From: Novosphingobium sp. FKTRR1
GTDB lineage: Bacteria; Pseudomonadota; Alphaproteobacteria; Sphingomonadales; Sphingomonadaceae
DNA: 64,000 nt
Direction of reading: 5' to 3'
Assembly: GCF_020404405.1 (NCBI RefSeq)
Contig: NZ_JAIZDA010000019.1
Location: 1-64,000 of the forward strand
This document shows, in pieces, positions 1 through 8,712 of the stretch; within the stretch, counting starts at the first letter, position 1; every line of letters starts with the position of its first letter. The notes beneath the pieces are model-generated. The model was not told where the DNA came from. It worked only from the letters and a program-made list of their open reading frames with translations, and did not search any database. The translations under genes were made by a program, and so were the position numbers.

Positions 1-117
1 CCTCGCCAAAGACTGGGAACGCTCCATCGAGAGCTCGACCGCGTGGGCGAATATCGCTTCTATCCGGATGCTAACCCGCAGAATTGCGCGACTTTCAGCC
101 GCATGACAGACTTTTGA
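1..117 (+). CDS. C-terminal fragment of an unidentified protein
   Basis: An open frame enters from the left edge in phase 1 and ends at a TGA at 115-117, giving about 38 residues that finish in CATFSRMTDF. The start lies outside the window. It is followed 12 nt later by a glycosyltransferase gene on the same strand, so it is probably the tail of another polysaccharide gene in the same operon. Too little sequence is visible to assign a family. Confidence 0.5.
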   Translation, partial: PRQRLGTLHRELDRVGEYRFYPDANPQNCATFSRMTDF

Positions 118-129
118 ATCGGGCTCTAA

Positions 130-981
130 GTGGCAGGTGATAACGTGACGATCAAACCAATAGCGCCCGAGGAATCGGAGTCTTCGAGGTCGGCTTTCGT
201 TCACATGCTAATCCTAAATCAGTTGGGGCAAGAGGTCGGAGACGGAGATTCGCGTGACGACCGAGGCAACAATGCGATCCCAAGGAAGATCCTCCAATAC
301 TGGCACGACCCGTCCGATCTGCCCGATGACGTGCGCGAATGCATGGCGAGCTGGGAAAAGCTAGCAGCCGAAGGGTTCGAGGTCTTCCTCCATGATGACG
401 CCAGTGCCGCTGAATACATAGCAGAAAGGTATGGTCAGAGGGAGCAAACCGCGTTCGCCCGCTGTGCACATCCCGCAATGAGAAGCGATTATTTGCGACT
501 GTGTTTCATCGTTGCAGAAGGAGGTCTCTACGTCGACGCCGACGACGTTTTGGTCGGCGAGGATTGGCCCAGCCTATTCAACGGAGACCGACTGAAACTG
601 CAGCCCCTGTGCTACGACATCACCGCAGGCGGGATGATGCGTGCTTCAGACATCTGGAACCCGGACATGGCCAGCGAAGGCCACAACTTCTACGTGAACA
701 ACGATCCTCTTATCGCTCCGGCCCGGCACCCGGTGCTCATACAGGCACTGGCTCGCGCCACCGAAAAGTTACTCGATGACGATCCCTTTCCCGAGATCCA
801 GGCGACTACCGGACCGGGAAACCTAACCATCGCGCTCGTCGCTCACACTAAGCAACTGCAGTCGCGCGGCCTGCCATTAGACTTCGAGTTCCTCAAGGAT
901 TGGGGCTCTATCGCCGAGATGCGATGGCACCTCTCTTATAGGGGAGACGAACGGAACTGGCGGAACGTCTACGGATGCTGA
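130..981 (+). CDS. GT32-like sugar transferase (Gly_transf_sug, DXD type)
   Basis: About 283 residues. The pattern is that of the glycosyltransferase family with a sugar-binding DXD motif (GT32/capsular type): IPRKILQYWHD near residue 51 matches the family opening 'IPKxIHQxW', and RSDYLRLCFIVAEGGLYVDA leading into ADD near residue 136 matches 'SDxxRxxxLxxxGGxYxDxD', which holds the metal- and nucleotide-sugar-binding aspartates. It should transfer a sugar from a nucleotide donor in the cytoplasm during surface glycan or exopolysaccharide assembly; donor and acceptor are unknown. The frame opens at GTG 130, but a second GTG at 145 has a better-placed AGGTGA upstream and may be the true start. 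It lies just upstream of a GT25-GH16 gene, likely in one operon. Confidence 0.75.
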   Translation: MAGDNVTIKPIAPEESESSRSAFVHMLILNQLGQEVGDGDSRDDRGNNAIPRKILQYWHDPSDLPDDVRECMASWEKLAAEGFEVFLHDDASAAEYIAERYGQREQTAFARCAHPAMRSDYLRLCFIVAEGGLYVDADDVLVGEDWPSLFNGDRLKLQPLCYDITAGGMMRASDIWNPDMASEGHNFYVNNDPLIAPARHPVLIQALARATEKLLDDDPFPEIQATTGPGNLTIALVAHTKQLQSRGLPLDFEFLKDWGSIAEMRWHLSYRGDERNWRNVYGC

Positions 982-1006
982 ACACGTCGTACTCGCAGGA
1001 GGCTCC

Positions 1007-3112
1007 GTGAACCTGCAGGGCACATTTGACTGGCTTCGAGCTGGTGTCTTCCGAGTTTTGAATGCGGCCTCGAGCCACATTCCCGGTGGAAGCATCAAGG
1101 CCTTCGGCCCCAATCCGGGACAGATCGGGGCGATCATGGTCATAAACCTAGAACGACAGCCCTCTAGGTTGCGTCGAACGCTGCGCGAATTGAACCGGTT
1201 CAGGACGGCATCAGGAGCACCACTGACCTCGATCACGACTAGGCTGGCCGCGGTCGATGCGCGAGACGGACGCGGCGTCGCTTCGACTGCGGACGTCGAT
1301 CCCGCGTATGTCCTCGGCGATCAGCTCTACGTCCAGCCCGATGAACGTCTGGAGCAGTGCTTCGGCGTCCATCAGCCCATAGCAATGACACGACAGGAGG
1401 TAGCAGTAGCTAGGTCTCATATAGAGGCTTGGAAGGCGGTCGCGGCCGGAAACGAGGAATACACTCTAATCCTCGAAGACGATATATGGTTCAGGCCGGG
1501 TGCGCGCTCAGCGATCGACCGGGGCTGGATGGCCGCAAGGAACAGGTTTCCGGGTGCCGAGGGGCCAGATCTTCTGTATCTATCCTATCTGGATGCCGAG
1601 GGAACAGCCGACCGCAGAGCTGTCTGTCGAGACCTCTTCCGACCGGCGCGCGGTCTTTGGTTCCTTTCGGGATACGTCCTTTCGCAAAGCGCGGCGCGTA
1701 AGCTCCTCCTGGCGATGCCGGTGAAGGGGCCAGTCGACATGTGGATGAACCGACGCTTCGGTGAACTCCGGACCTTGGCATTGTCCACGCCCGCCATCTT
1801 GCAACGACGCGACGGCGGATCAGACAACAGCTACTCCGTTTTGCCGTATCTCGCACGAGCCGGCGTGATCGACGCAGATGCGGTCGCCCCGCCATCCAAG
1901 GTCGCAGTCGGCCCGCTGTTCGTTTGGTGTGATGAAGTCGCGAAGGAAAGCGTGGCGATGGCACTCTCGATGCTGGGGCTGCGCGTCAGGGTATTCGATA
2001 CGTATGAATCGATGATCGGTGCCGAAAATATTCCGACTTTACTCTCGGACTTCGACGCACTCGTCGAGCCCCAGATCGAGGCGAATGTCCTGGTGAAGCT
2101 CGCCACTGATACAAAACTCAAATTTCTGCTCGACAGGAGCGAACGATGTCCGCTCGATCTCAGCAGCGTACCCCAAACGACCGTCGCCACCTTCTCTAGT
2201 TGTAATACGGATCCTGAGCGTTGGGCCGTCCTGTGCGATTTTCTCGGCCTCGCCAAGCCAGTCGACCCTTATCCGGTTGGGACACCGTCGGAATGGAGAC
2301 TTTTCCGCGACGATCGCAAGAACGCGAACCGTTCGCGAGAAGGAGCGGGACCGCTCGTACCACGCTCGGATGATTCCGCGTGGGCCTTGACACCAGCATC
2401 CGGATGGCCAGCTGAACCCGATCCCGAATCGAGCGCCCTGACCGAGACCGGTATCCTGCTCTTTTCCCCCCCTGGGCATGATCCGGCGGACTTCGAACCT
2501 TTGGAGGAAACTTTCCCCGGAAACCTCGCCTCGTTCGAGCGCCAGAGCATCGTACATGACCGGGAGGCATCCACCCTAATCCTACGAGTCGCACCCGAAC
2601 CGAAGCTCGCCAGGCCCTACCGTTCCGGTGCGCTCGCGAGCTGCGCCAGTTATCAACACGGCCGTTTCGAAGCGGACATCAAGGCAGCGTCGGGGGGCGG
2701 GCTCGTGACCGGATTCTTTCTGCACCGAGCCGATCCCAGACAGGAAATTGACTTCGAGATCACGGGGGACGACCCCATGAGTATCCTACTTAATGTCTAC
2801 TTCAATCCTGGTGATACGGGAACCAGCGCGGCTTACGGCTACCGGGGTTCGCCTTGCCGCATCCCTCTGGGATTCGACGCTTCCAGCGATTTTCACCGAT
2901 ATTCGATCGAGTGGAGGCCCGACAGCATCACGTGGGCGGTGGATGGACGCGTGATACACAGGCGCGGCAGTTGGGACCCGACTCCAATTCCCCACCTTCC
3001 AATGAAGCTTCACTTCAATCTGTGGGCGCCTCGCTCTCGGGAACTCGCGGGACAAGTTGAACCGGCGCGTCTACCCGCCACGGCGACGTTCAGGAACGTC
3101 CGGATAACCTGA
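1007..3112 (+). CDS. GT25-like glycosyltransferase fused to a GH16 domain
   Basis: 701 residues, GTG start at 1007 with a strong AGGAGG at 997-1002. Residues about 45-250 resemble GT25 (LPS/galactosyltransferase family): MVINLERQPSRLRR at the front, then the 'SHIEAWKAV' and 'TLILEDDI' motif near residue 155. The last ~190 residues are a GH16 beta-jelly-roll domain carrying the active-site signature EIDFE (E580, D582, E584), the nucleophile and acid/base pattern of beta-glucanases and transglycosylases. The middle (about residues 300-450) looks like a degenerate sulfotransferase-type Rossmann domain, seen only weakly. No signal peptide is evident, which is odd for a GH16. It may build and trim or transglycosylate the same glycan. 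Follows the GT32-like gene after 25 nt. Confidence 0.75.
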   Translation: MNLQGTFDWLRAGVFRVLNAASSHIPGGSIKAFGPNPGQIGAIMVINLERQPSRLRRTLRELNRFRTASGAPLTSITTRLAAVDARDGRGVASTADVDPAYVLGDQLYVQPDERLEQCFGVHQPIAMTRQEVAVARSHIEAWKAVAAGNEEYTLILEDDIWFRPGARSAIDRGWMAARNRFPGAEGPDLLYLSYLDAEGTADRRAVCRDLFRPARGLWFLSGYVLSQSAARKLLLAMPVKGPVDMWMNRRFGELRTLALSTPAILQRRDGGSDNSYSVLPYLARAGVIDADAVAPPSKVAVGPLFVWCDEVAKESVAMALSMLGLRVRVFDTYESMIGAENIPTLLSDFDALVEPQIEANVLVKLATDTKLKFLLDRSERCPLDLSSVPQTTVATFSSCNTDPERWAVLCDFLGLAKPVDPYPVGTPSEWRLFRDDRKNANRSREGAGPLVPRSDDSAWALTPASGWPAEPDPESSALTETGILLFSPPGHDPADFEPLEETFPGNLASFERQSIVHDREASTLILRVAPEPKLARPYRSGALASCASYQHGRFEADIKAASGGGLVTGFFLHRADPRQEIDFEITGDDPMSILLNVYFNPGDTGTSAAYGYRGSPCRIPLGFDASSDFHRYSIEWRPDSITWAVDGRVIHRRGSWDPTPIPHLPMKLHFNLWAPRSRELAGQVEPARLPATATFRNVRIT

Positions 3113-3708
3113 AGTCAAACCTACCTTCGCTCCAATCTCGTCCCAAAGGGTCTGTTCCGGATTGTCCGAAACCCCGAGTATTGGAGAGATAGGGACGCCT
3201 CCGGTAGCGGCCGCCTTGCGAGGAATGGTCTGAGCGTCGACTATCAGTCGTATGGCCGGCCATACTCACAGTGAGATAGTGTCGCTAAGTCGGATGGAGG
3301 TGGTCGAGACCGGCCGCCGCCGGCGGTGGAGCGACGAGGAGAAGCTTCGCATTGTCCAGGAGGCGAGCGTTCCTGGCGCTCAGAGATAGCTAACTCGGCT
3401 CCACTTATGACGGGTTTCGGCGTAGCCGGACCTTACTGCAAGCGACGGTGCCCGGCCGCTTTGTCCCACGAGGCGGCGTGTCGCTAAAGGTAGAAGGCGA
3501 CCAACATATGTCGTTCCGATAGGGCAGCAGGAATGTCGCTTTACGTCGGAGCCGGCACTCGAAGAGGCGGAGTCCTGACTAAGCTCACATTGTCGGTGGG
3601 CTTGAATCTGTACTCGCTTGGCCGATCAGGCGCTTCTAAGTTACATTCTTTGGAGGCTGATCTTGCGGACTACTCCAGCGGGGCTGGCGATGGGGAGATT
3701 GAAGCAGG
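3113..3708 (+). other. Gene-poor scar region with IS remnant
   Basis: About 600 bases without an intact gene between the polysaccharide genes and the ATPase pair. The only recognisable content is a truncated transposase start at 3252-3389 (listed separately). The rest (3113-3251 and 3390-3708) shows no ORF with family resemblance and no convincing terminator. It looks like a decayed insertion and recombination site. Confidence 0.5.
3252..3389 (+). pseudogene. Truncated IS66-type TnpA (helix-turn-helix accessory protein)
   Basis: An ATG at 3252 opens a 45-codon frame ending at TAG 3387. It contains EVVETGRRRRWSDEEKLRIV, which is the typical opening of the IS66-family TnpA/orfA DNA-binding protein. 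The homology stops after 'QEAS', where the family normally continues through the rest of the helix-turn-helix, so the gene is cut short and non-functional. No companion orfB or DDE transposase is present nearby. Confidence 0.7.
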
Positions 3709-3915
3709 ATGAAACCTTCTGATCAGCTTGAACTTGGGGGCGAGCAGATTCGCGTGACGACGGTCGCCGGCGCGGTCTTGTCTACCTTCTTCGACGAACT
3801 CGCGAAGGTCGAAGATTTCAGCGAGTGTGCGGAGCAGCTCAGAATGCTCGTGCTGGTCGATGGCGTGTTCGCCGAGCCGGCTGTGCGAAACGCCCTCTTC
3901 CCGGACTCGCAATGA
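3709..3915 (+). CDS. Small acidic protein coupled to an SMC-like ATPase
   Basis: 68 residues, ATG at 3709 fixed by an in-frame stop at 3700-3702; a GGGGAG lies 11 nt upstream. Its stop overlaps the next gene's start as ATGA (3912-3915), so the two are translationally coupled and very likely work together. No enzyme motif is visible; the sequence is acidic and mostly helical (FSECAEQLRMLVLVDG in the middle). By size and position it recalls the small middle components of ABC-three-component systems, but I cannot confirm that homology by eye. Confidence 0.65.
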   Translation: MKPSDQLELGGEQIRVTTVAGAVLSTFFDELAKVEDFSECAEQLRMLVLVDGVFAEPAVRNALFPDSQ

Positions 3916-6365
3916 TCCGCATCCAGCAGATCTCAATCCGCGAGTTCCGCGGTATCCGCGACCTGACGCTGACGCTCAACGGCGACAACTTCGCCGCCTG
4001 CGGGCCGAATGGGACAGGCAAGAGCGGGATCGTCGATGCGATAGAGTTCGGACTCACCGGGAATATTTCCCGTCTATCGGGTCGTGGCACCGGCAATCTC
4101 TCGGTCAAGCAGCACGGTCCGCACGTCGATTCGCAGAACAAGCCCGACCTCGCGACGGTCACGATCGACGTCACCATCCCTTCGCTCAACGGCAAGAAGG
4201 CATCGATCCACCGATCGGTGAAGGGCCTCAATGCACCGACGATCACGCCGGCTGATCCGGACGTGCTCGCGGTCTTCGAGCAGGTGAGAACGCATCCCGA
4301 GTTCGTGCTGTCGAGGCGCGAACTCATACGGTTCGTGCTATCCGAGCCGGGCGACCGCGCCAAGGAGGTCCAGGCCCTTCTCCAGCTCGGCGACGTCGAG
4401 AAGCTGCGCGTGGTGCTGCAGAAGATCGCGAATGCCTATGAAAGGGAGCTGAAGCCGCTCGAACGGTCGGAGGCTGAGGCGACCCGGCTTCTCAGAACCG
4501 CGCTCGGGCTGACCCAGGTCGGTAAGGCCGCGATACTCGATGCGGTCAACCCCAGGCGGGCGATACTGGGGCTCGGTCCGCTCAACGACCTGCTCGCCAC
4601 CATGTCGCTCGTCGACGGGCTCGCGACCACCGGGTCGGTTGGCGTGCGGTCGCGCGTAATCAAGGCCCACGCCGTCGAGAACATTGCCGCGCTGCAGGCG
4701 GCGCTCGCGGCCCTGACCGCCTCGACAGTTGCCGCGGAGTGCGCGGCGATCGCGGCATCGCTGACGGAGTTGGCCGCCAATCCGTCCTCGGTGAGCGGCG
4801 TGAAAGAGGAGGGTCTGCTCACGACGGCGCTCGACCTCTATGACGGCGAGCACTGCCCGGTGTGCGACAAGGCGTTTGACGAGGAGGGCTTCGTCGCCCA
4901 CCTTCGGGGCAAGCTGTCCCATCTCGCGGACATCTCCGCGCGGAAGCGCGCGATCCAAGAGCGCATGACGCCCATCCTGGACCTGATCCGGGAGGCCGGG
5001 ACGGCGATCGCCGCCACGATCACGGACTCACAGGGGCTCACGCCGCCATTGGACGTGAAGGCGCTGGGCGACTGCAAGCAGGTGCTACTGGGTCGCTACC
5101 GGCAGTTGGAGGCGTTCCTCCCGATCGAGGACACAGTGGCGGTGCTGGCCGTCGCAGGCACCATGCCTGATCTGGAAGCGGTGATCGGGACGGTGTCCGC
5201 GGCGGTGGCGGCCCTGCCGGAACCGAGCGTGCAGGATGCGGCGCGCGACTTCCTTACGGTCGGGCAGGAGCGGCTCGATCAGTTCCGCAGGGCCCGTCAG
5301 GCGCTCGCAGTCGGCAGGGCGAGGGCGGAGCGCTCCGCCAAGGCGTTCGAGATTTTCGGCGACACGACTACGAAGGCGCTGGAGAGAATCTACGAGGAGG
5401 TTCAGGAAGAGTTCGCAGAGTGCTACCGCGTCATCAACAGAGACGACGAGTCCGGGTTCACCGCCGCCCTGCTCCCCTCCATCGGTAAGTTGGCGTTCGA
5501 CGTCGACTTCTACGGACGGGGCAAGTTCCCGCCCGGCGCCTACCATAGCGAGGGTCATCAGGATGGGATGGGGCTGTGCCTGTACTTGTCGTTGATGAAG
5601 CACCTGCTGGGTACCGGATTCACGTTCGCGGTGCTCGACGATGTGCTCATGTCGGTCGACAAGGGCCACCGGCGAGAGGTCTGCACGCTGCTTAAGGACC
5701 GGTTCCCGGACACACAGTTCATCTTCACGACGCACGACGACGTGTGGCTGCGCCACATGCGGGCCGAAGGCATCATCAAGTCGAGGGGGCTGGCACACTT
5801 CCGGACCTGGACAGTCGAGACTGGACCCACGGAATGGACGAACGCGTCGGTATGGGAGGAGATCGACGCCCATCTCACCCTGAACGAGGTCAGCAAGGCC
5901 GCTGGTATGTTGCGGCGTTTCCTAGAATACTACGCGGCGGAGGTCTGCCATCGGCTGCGCGCGCCGGTTGAGTTCAGGGGTGACGCCCAGTTCATGCTCG
6001 GCGACACGATGCCCGCGGCGATCGGCGAGTTCGGGAAGCTGCTCAGGAAGGCAAAGGACGTCGCAAACTCGTGGGGGCAAAGCGACGTCGTCGCGGCCAT
6101 CGTCGCGCGCGAGGCAGATTTCACGGCGGCCAAGCAGGCGACGAACGTCGGTCAGTGGCAGGTGAATGCCGGCGTGCATTACAACGCCTGGGCGGACCTT
6201 GGGAAAGGCGACTTCGCTCCGGTCGTCACGTCCTTCCGTGCGCTCGTCTCCTCCTTCGAGTGCCCAACTTGCGAGCAGATGTATTCGGTCACGCCCGAGC
6301 GAGGTCCCAGAGGAGGCGTCCGGTGCCAGTGCGGGGCGCTCAACCTAAATCTGATCGCGAAGTGA
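3912..6365 (+). CDS. SMC/RecF-like AAA ATPase with CxxC hook and zinc ribbon
   Basis: 817 residues from the ATG at 3912; a longer upstream frame exists, but the ATGA overlap with the preceding ORF and the normal opening MIRIQQISIREFRGI fix the start. Walker A is CGPNGTGKS near residue 31. A CPVC pair (C315, C318) sits between two helical stretches like a Rad50/RloC zinc hook. Walker B is VLDDVLMSVD near 574, followed by TTHDD near 607. A C-terminal extension of about 200 residues ends in a zinc ribbon (CPTC at about 784, then CQC). ATPases of this build act on DNA or in anti-phage systems. No nuclease or TOPRIM domain is recognised. A solitary pair of this kind next to mobile elements suggests a defence or DNA-maintenance role; this is inference. 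Confidence 0.8.
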   Translation: MIRIQQISIREFRGIRDLTLTLNGDNFAACGPNGTGKSGIVDAIEFGLTGNISRLSGRGTGNLSVKQHGPHVDSQNKPDLATVTIDVTIPSLNGKKASIHRSVKGLNAPTITPADPDVLAVFEQVRTHPEFVLSRRELIRFVLSEPGDRAKEVQALLQLGDVEKLRVVLQKIANAYERELKPLERSEAEATRLLRTALGLTQVGKAAILDAVNPRRAILGLGPLNDLLATMSLVDGLATTGSVGVRSRVIKAHAVENIAALQAALAALTASTVAAECAAIAASLTELAANPSSVSGVKEEGLLTTALDLYDGEHCPVCDKAFDEEGFVAHLRGKLSHLADISARKRAIQERMTPILDLIREAGTAIAATITDSQGLTPPLDVKALGDCKQVLLGRYRQLEAFLPIEDTVAVLAVAGTMPDLEAVIGTVSAAVAALPEPSVQDAARDFLTVGQERLDQFRRARQALAVGRARAERSAKAFEIFGDTTTKALERIYEEVQEEFAECYRVINRDDESGFTAALLPSIGKLAFDVDFYGRGKFPPGAYHSEGHQDGMGLCLYLSLMKHLLGTGFTFAVLDDVLMSVDKGHRREVCTLLKDRFPDTQFIFTTHDDVWLRHMRAEGIIKSRGLAHFRTWTVETGPTEWTNASVWEEIDAHLTLNEVSKAAGMLRRFLEYYAAEVCHRLRAPVEFRGDAQFMLGDTMPAAIGEFGKLLRKAKDVANSWGQSDVVAAIVAREADFTAAKQATNVGQWQVNAGVHYNAWADLGKGDFAPVVTSFRALVSSFECPTCEQMYSVTPERGPRGGVRCQCGALNLNLIAK

Positions 6366-6425
6366 TTTGTGCGGGTTCGAAGCGGAGCCTCGCTCGTCTA
6401 ACGAAGCCGATGCGGCCAGACGGTA

Positions 6426-6454
6426 AATGTCGGCTCTTGGCGGAAGCCGACATT
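6426..6454 (+). terminator. 10-bp perfect hairpin downstream of the ATPase
   Basis: AATGTCGGCT (6426-6435) and AGCCGACATT (6445-6454) form a perfect 10-bp stem with a 9-nt loop, 60 nt after the ATPase stop. There is no T-run, so it could be a Rho-dependent pause site or an RNA 3'-end stabiliser rather than a classical intrinsic terminator. Confidence 0.5.
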
Positions 6455-6609
6455 CGGCGACGCCGAGGGGAACTACTGCATCGTCCCAGAGCACGAACCC
6501 GCTGCGCGGGAGAGTCGCTTGGGGTAATGTAGCGTAGTATTGTTCAGGCTTTGCGAGCGGCGATGTGGCCTGGCGAGCGTGGAGTTCCTTCAACGGAAAG
6601 GGACTCACC

Positions 6610-7515
6610 ATGGATACTATCACGACCGCAATCCCAACTCATTCGCTGCGAGAGCGGATGTTGCAGGACATGACGATGCGTGGCTTCGGGGCGCACACGC
6701 AGAATGACTATATCCGACATGTCCGTAACTTCGCCGCGTTTCTCGGCCGCCCCCCGGACACGGCTACGGTGGAAGACCTCCGGCGTTATCAGGTCGACCA
6801 GCACGAGCGCGCCGTGGGGCCGGCCACGATCAATGGGGCCGTGTCGGCACTGCGGTTCCTCTTCGGGATAACCCTCAGGCGGCCGGAGATGGCGCTAGGG
6901 CTGGTCGTCGTTCGCTTCACACCCAAGCTGCGGGTGGTTTTGAGCGTCGAGGAGACAGCGCGGCTGCTCGAGGCAGCGCCAGGCATAAAGTACAAGGCAG
7001 CCCTCAGCGTTGCCTATGGCGCGGGCCTGCGGGTCTCGGAGGTCGCCCACCTCAAGGTCGATGACATCGACAGCGCACGGATGTTGATCCGCGTCGAGCA
7101 GGGCAAGGGGCGCAAGGATCGTAACGCCATGCTCTCAACGCACCTGCTGGACTTGCTTCGACAGTGGTGGCGCGAAGGCAAGCGGCGCGGGGTTATGTTG
7201 CCGCATGGTTGGTTATTCCCTGGCCGTAGCGGCACGGATCCAGTCTCGGCTCGCCAGTTGCACCGGGTCGTGCAGGAATCGGCCGAGCGCGCAGAGATCC
7301 ACAAGCGGGTAAGCCCGCACACATTGCGCCACTCGTTCGCTACTCACCTGCTCGAGCAGGGTGTCGATATCCGCGTAATCCAAGTCTTGCTCGGACACGT
7401 GAACATCAACACGACTGGGATCTATACTCAGGTTTCCAGCAAGACCATGCGGGCGGTGGCCAGCCCGCTCGACCAGATCGTTGCCGTGATGGAAGGCAGG
7501 GCACCTCCCGGTTGA
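6610..7515 (+). CDS. Tyrosine recombinase (XerC/integrase type) of the IS91-like element
   Basis: 301 residues from ATG 6610, with AAAGGGA about 6 nt upstream; the in-frame extension back to 6565 lacks a good ribosome site. An N-terminal SAM-like core-binding domain (residues ~10-95, with YIRHVRNFAAFLGRPP) precedes the catalytic domain. The catalytic set is visible: Arg in GAGLRVSE (~141), the beta-hairpin lysine in GKGRKDR, HTLRH (H237, R240), LLGH (H263) and IYT (Y272 as nucleophile). It cuts and joins DNA through a 3'-phosphotyrosine. The GTG of the transposase gene lies 3 nt after its stop, so the two are co-translated. Its exact role in transposing such elements is not established. Confidence 0.9.
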   Translation: MDTITTAIPTHSLRERMLQDMTMRGFGAHTQNDYIRHVRNFAAFLGRPPDTATVEDLRRYQVDQHERAVGPATINGAVSALRFLFGITLRRPEMALGLVVVRFTPKLRVVLSVEETARLLEAAPGIKYKAALSVAYGAGLRVSEVAHLKVDDIDSARMLIRVEQGKGRKDRNAMLSTHLLDLLRQWWREGKRRGVMLPHGWLFPGRSGTDPVSARQLHRVVQESAERAEIHKRVSPHTLRHSFATHLLEQGVDIRVIQVLLGHVNINTTGIYTQVSSKTMRAVASPLDQIVAVMEGRAPPG

Positions 7516-7518
7516 ACC

Positions 7519-8712
7519 GTGCGCGCCTCACTCGAGGTCGCCGACATCTTCCACAGCGCCGGGCCCGCCTATCGTGCAGCCCATGCCGGGCATCTCAGCC
7601 TCGGCCAGCTCAAGGTCATGACGGCGATCGAGAACTGCCGCACCGCCGCACTGGGCGGTCACGTTGAAGCCTGCGATGATTGCGGGCACTGGCGGATCGC
7701 CTACAACTCCTGCCGCAACCGGCATTGTCCCAAGTGCCAGGGCGCTGCCGCGCGCACCTGGCTGGCCGCGCGTGAGGCCGATCTGTTGCCGGTCGGCTAC
7801 TTCCACGTCGTCTTCACGGTGCCTGCCGAGATCGCCGAGATCGCCTGGCAGAACAAGGCGGTGGTCTATGACCTGCTGTTCCGCGCCGCTGCGGACACGA
7901 TGCTGACCATCGCGGCCGATCCCAAGCACCTCGGCGCGCGGGTTGGGATCACTGCTGTCTTGCACACGTGGGGATCGGCGCTGACCCACCACCCGCATGT
8001 GCACATGATCGTACCTGGCGGCGGCATCGCGCTCGACGGCACGCGGTGGATCTCGTCACGCCCCGCCTTCCTGTTACCGGTGCGCGTGCTGGGCGCGTTA
8101 TTCCGCCGCCTGTTCCTCACTCGCCTGTTGGCATTGTTCGATGCCGGCAAGCTCGTCTTCTTCAGCACCTTGGCGGGCCTAGCGATACGCAAGGCCTTCC
8201 TGCGGCATCTGTCCCCGATCCGGAAGAAGCGCTGGGTGGTCTATGCCAAGCCGCCCTTCGCCGGGCCGCAGGCGGTGCTGGCCTATCTCTCGCGCTACAC
8301 CCACCGCGTCGCCATCTCGAACCGGCGGCTCATCGGCTTCGACGAGACCGGCGTGACGTTCCGCTACAAGGACTATCGCCGCGATGGCGCCGAGCGCCAG
8401 CAGGTCATGACGCTGGCGACCGACGAGTTCATCCGTCGCTTCCTGATCCACGTCCTGCCGCGCGGCTTCCACCGCATCCGGCATTATGGCCTGCTTGCCA
8501 GTTCAGCGCACAAGGACACCATGGCGCTTGCACGCAGGCTGCTGGGCGTCGCTGCACCTGCCGAGGAGCCCGAACCCGGCGAGCAGCCCGATCATCGCCC
8601 GCCATGCCCATGTTGCGGCGGGCACATGACCATTATCGAAACCTTCGCTCGCTGGTGCCAACCACGCGCACCACCAACGGCAGCATTCCCAGCCCAGAGA
8701 CACGCGCCATGA
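7519..8712 (+). CDS. tnpA: IS91-family HUH transposase
   Basis: 397 residues, GTG start at 7519. The N-terminal zinc-binding domain has CDDC (C52, C55) and CRNRHCPKC (to ~76). The HUH metal-binding motif is HPHVH (H160, H162). The catalytic tyrosines are in YLSRYTHR (Y256/Y260). A C-terminal CPCCGG pair may bind another zinc. The enzyme nicks one strand at the element's end and drives rolling-circle transposition. Length and motifs are normal for the family and the reading frame is intact, so the element could be active. Confidence 0.92.
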   Translation: MRASLEVADIFHSAGPAYRAAHAGHLSLGQLKVMTAIENCRTAALGGHVEACDDCGHWRIAYNSCRNRHCPKCQGAAARTWLAAREADLLPVGYFHVVFTVPAEIAEIAWQNKAVVYDLLFRAAADTMLTIAADPKHLGARVGITAVLHTWGSALTHHPHVHMIVPGGGIALDGTRWISSRPAFLLPVRVLGALFRRLFLTRLLALFDAGKLVFFSTLAGLAIRKAFLRHLSPIRKKRWVVYAKPPFAGPQAVLAYLSRYTHRVAISNRRLIGFDETGVTFRYKDYRRDGAERQQVMTLATDEFIRRFLIHVLPRGFHRIRHYGLLASSAHKDTMALARRLLGVAAPAEEPEPGEQPDHRPPCPCCGGHMTIIETFARWCQPRAPPTAAFPAQRHAP

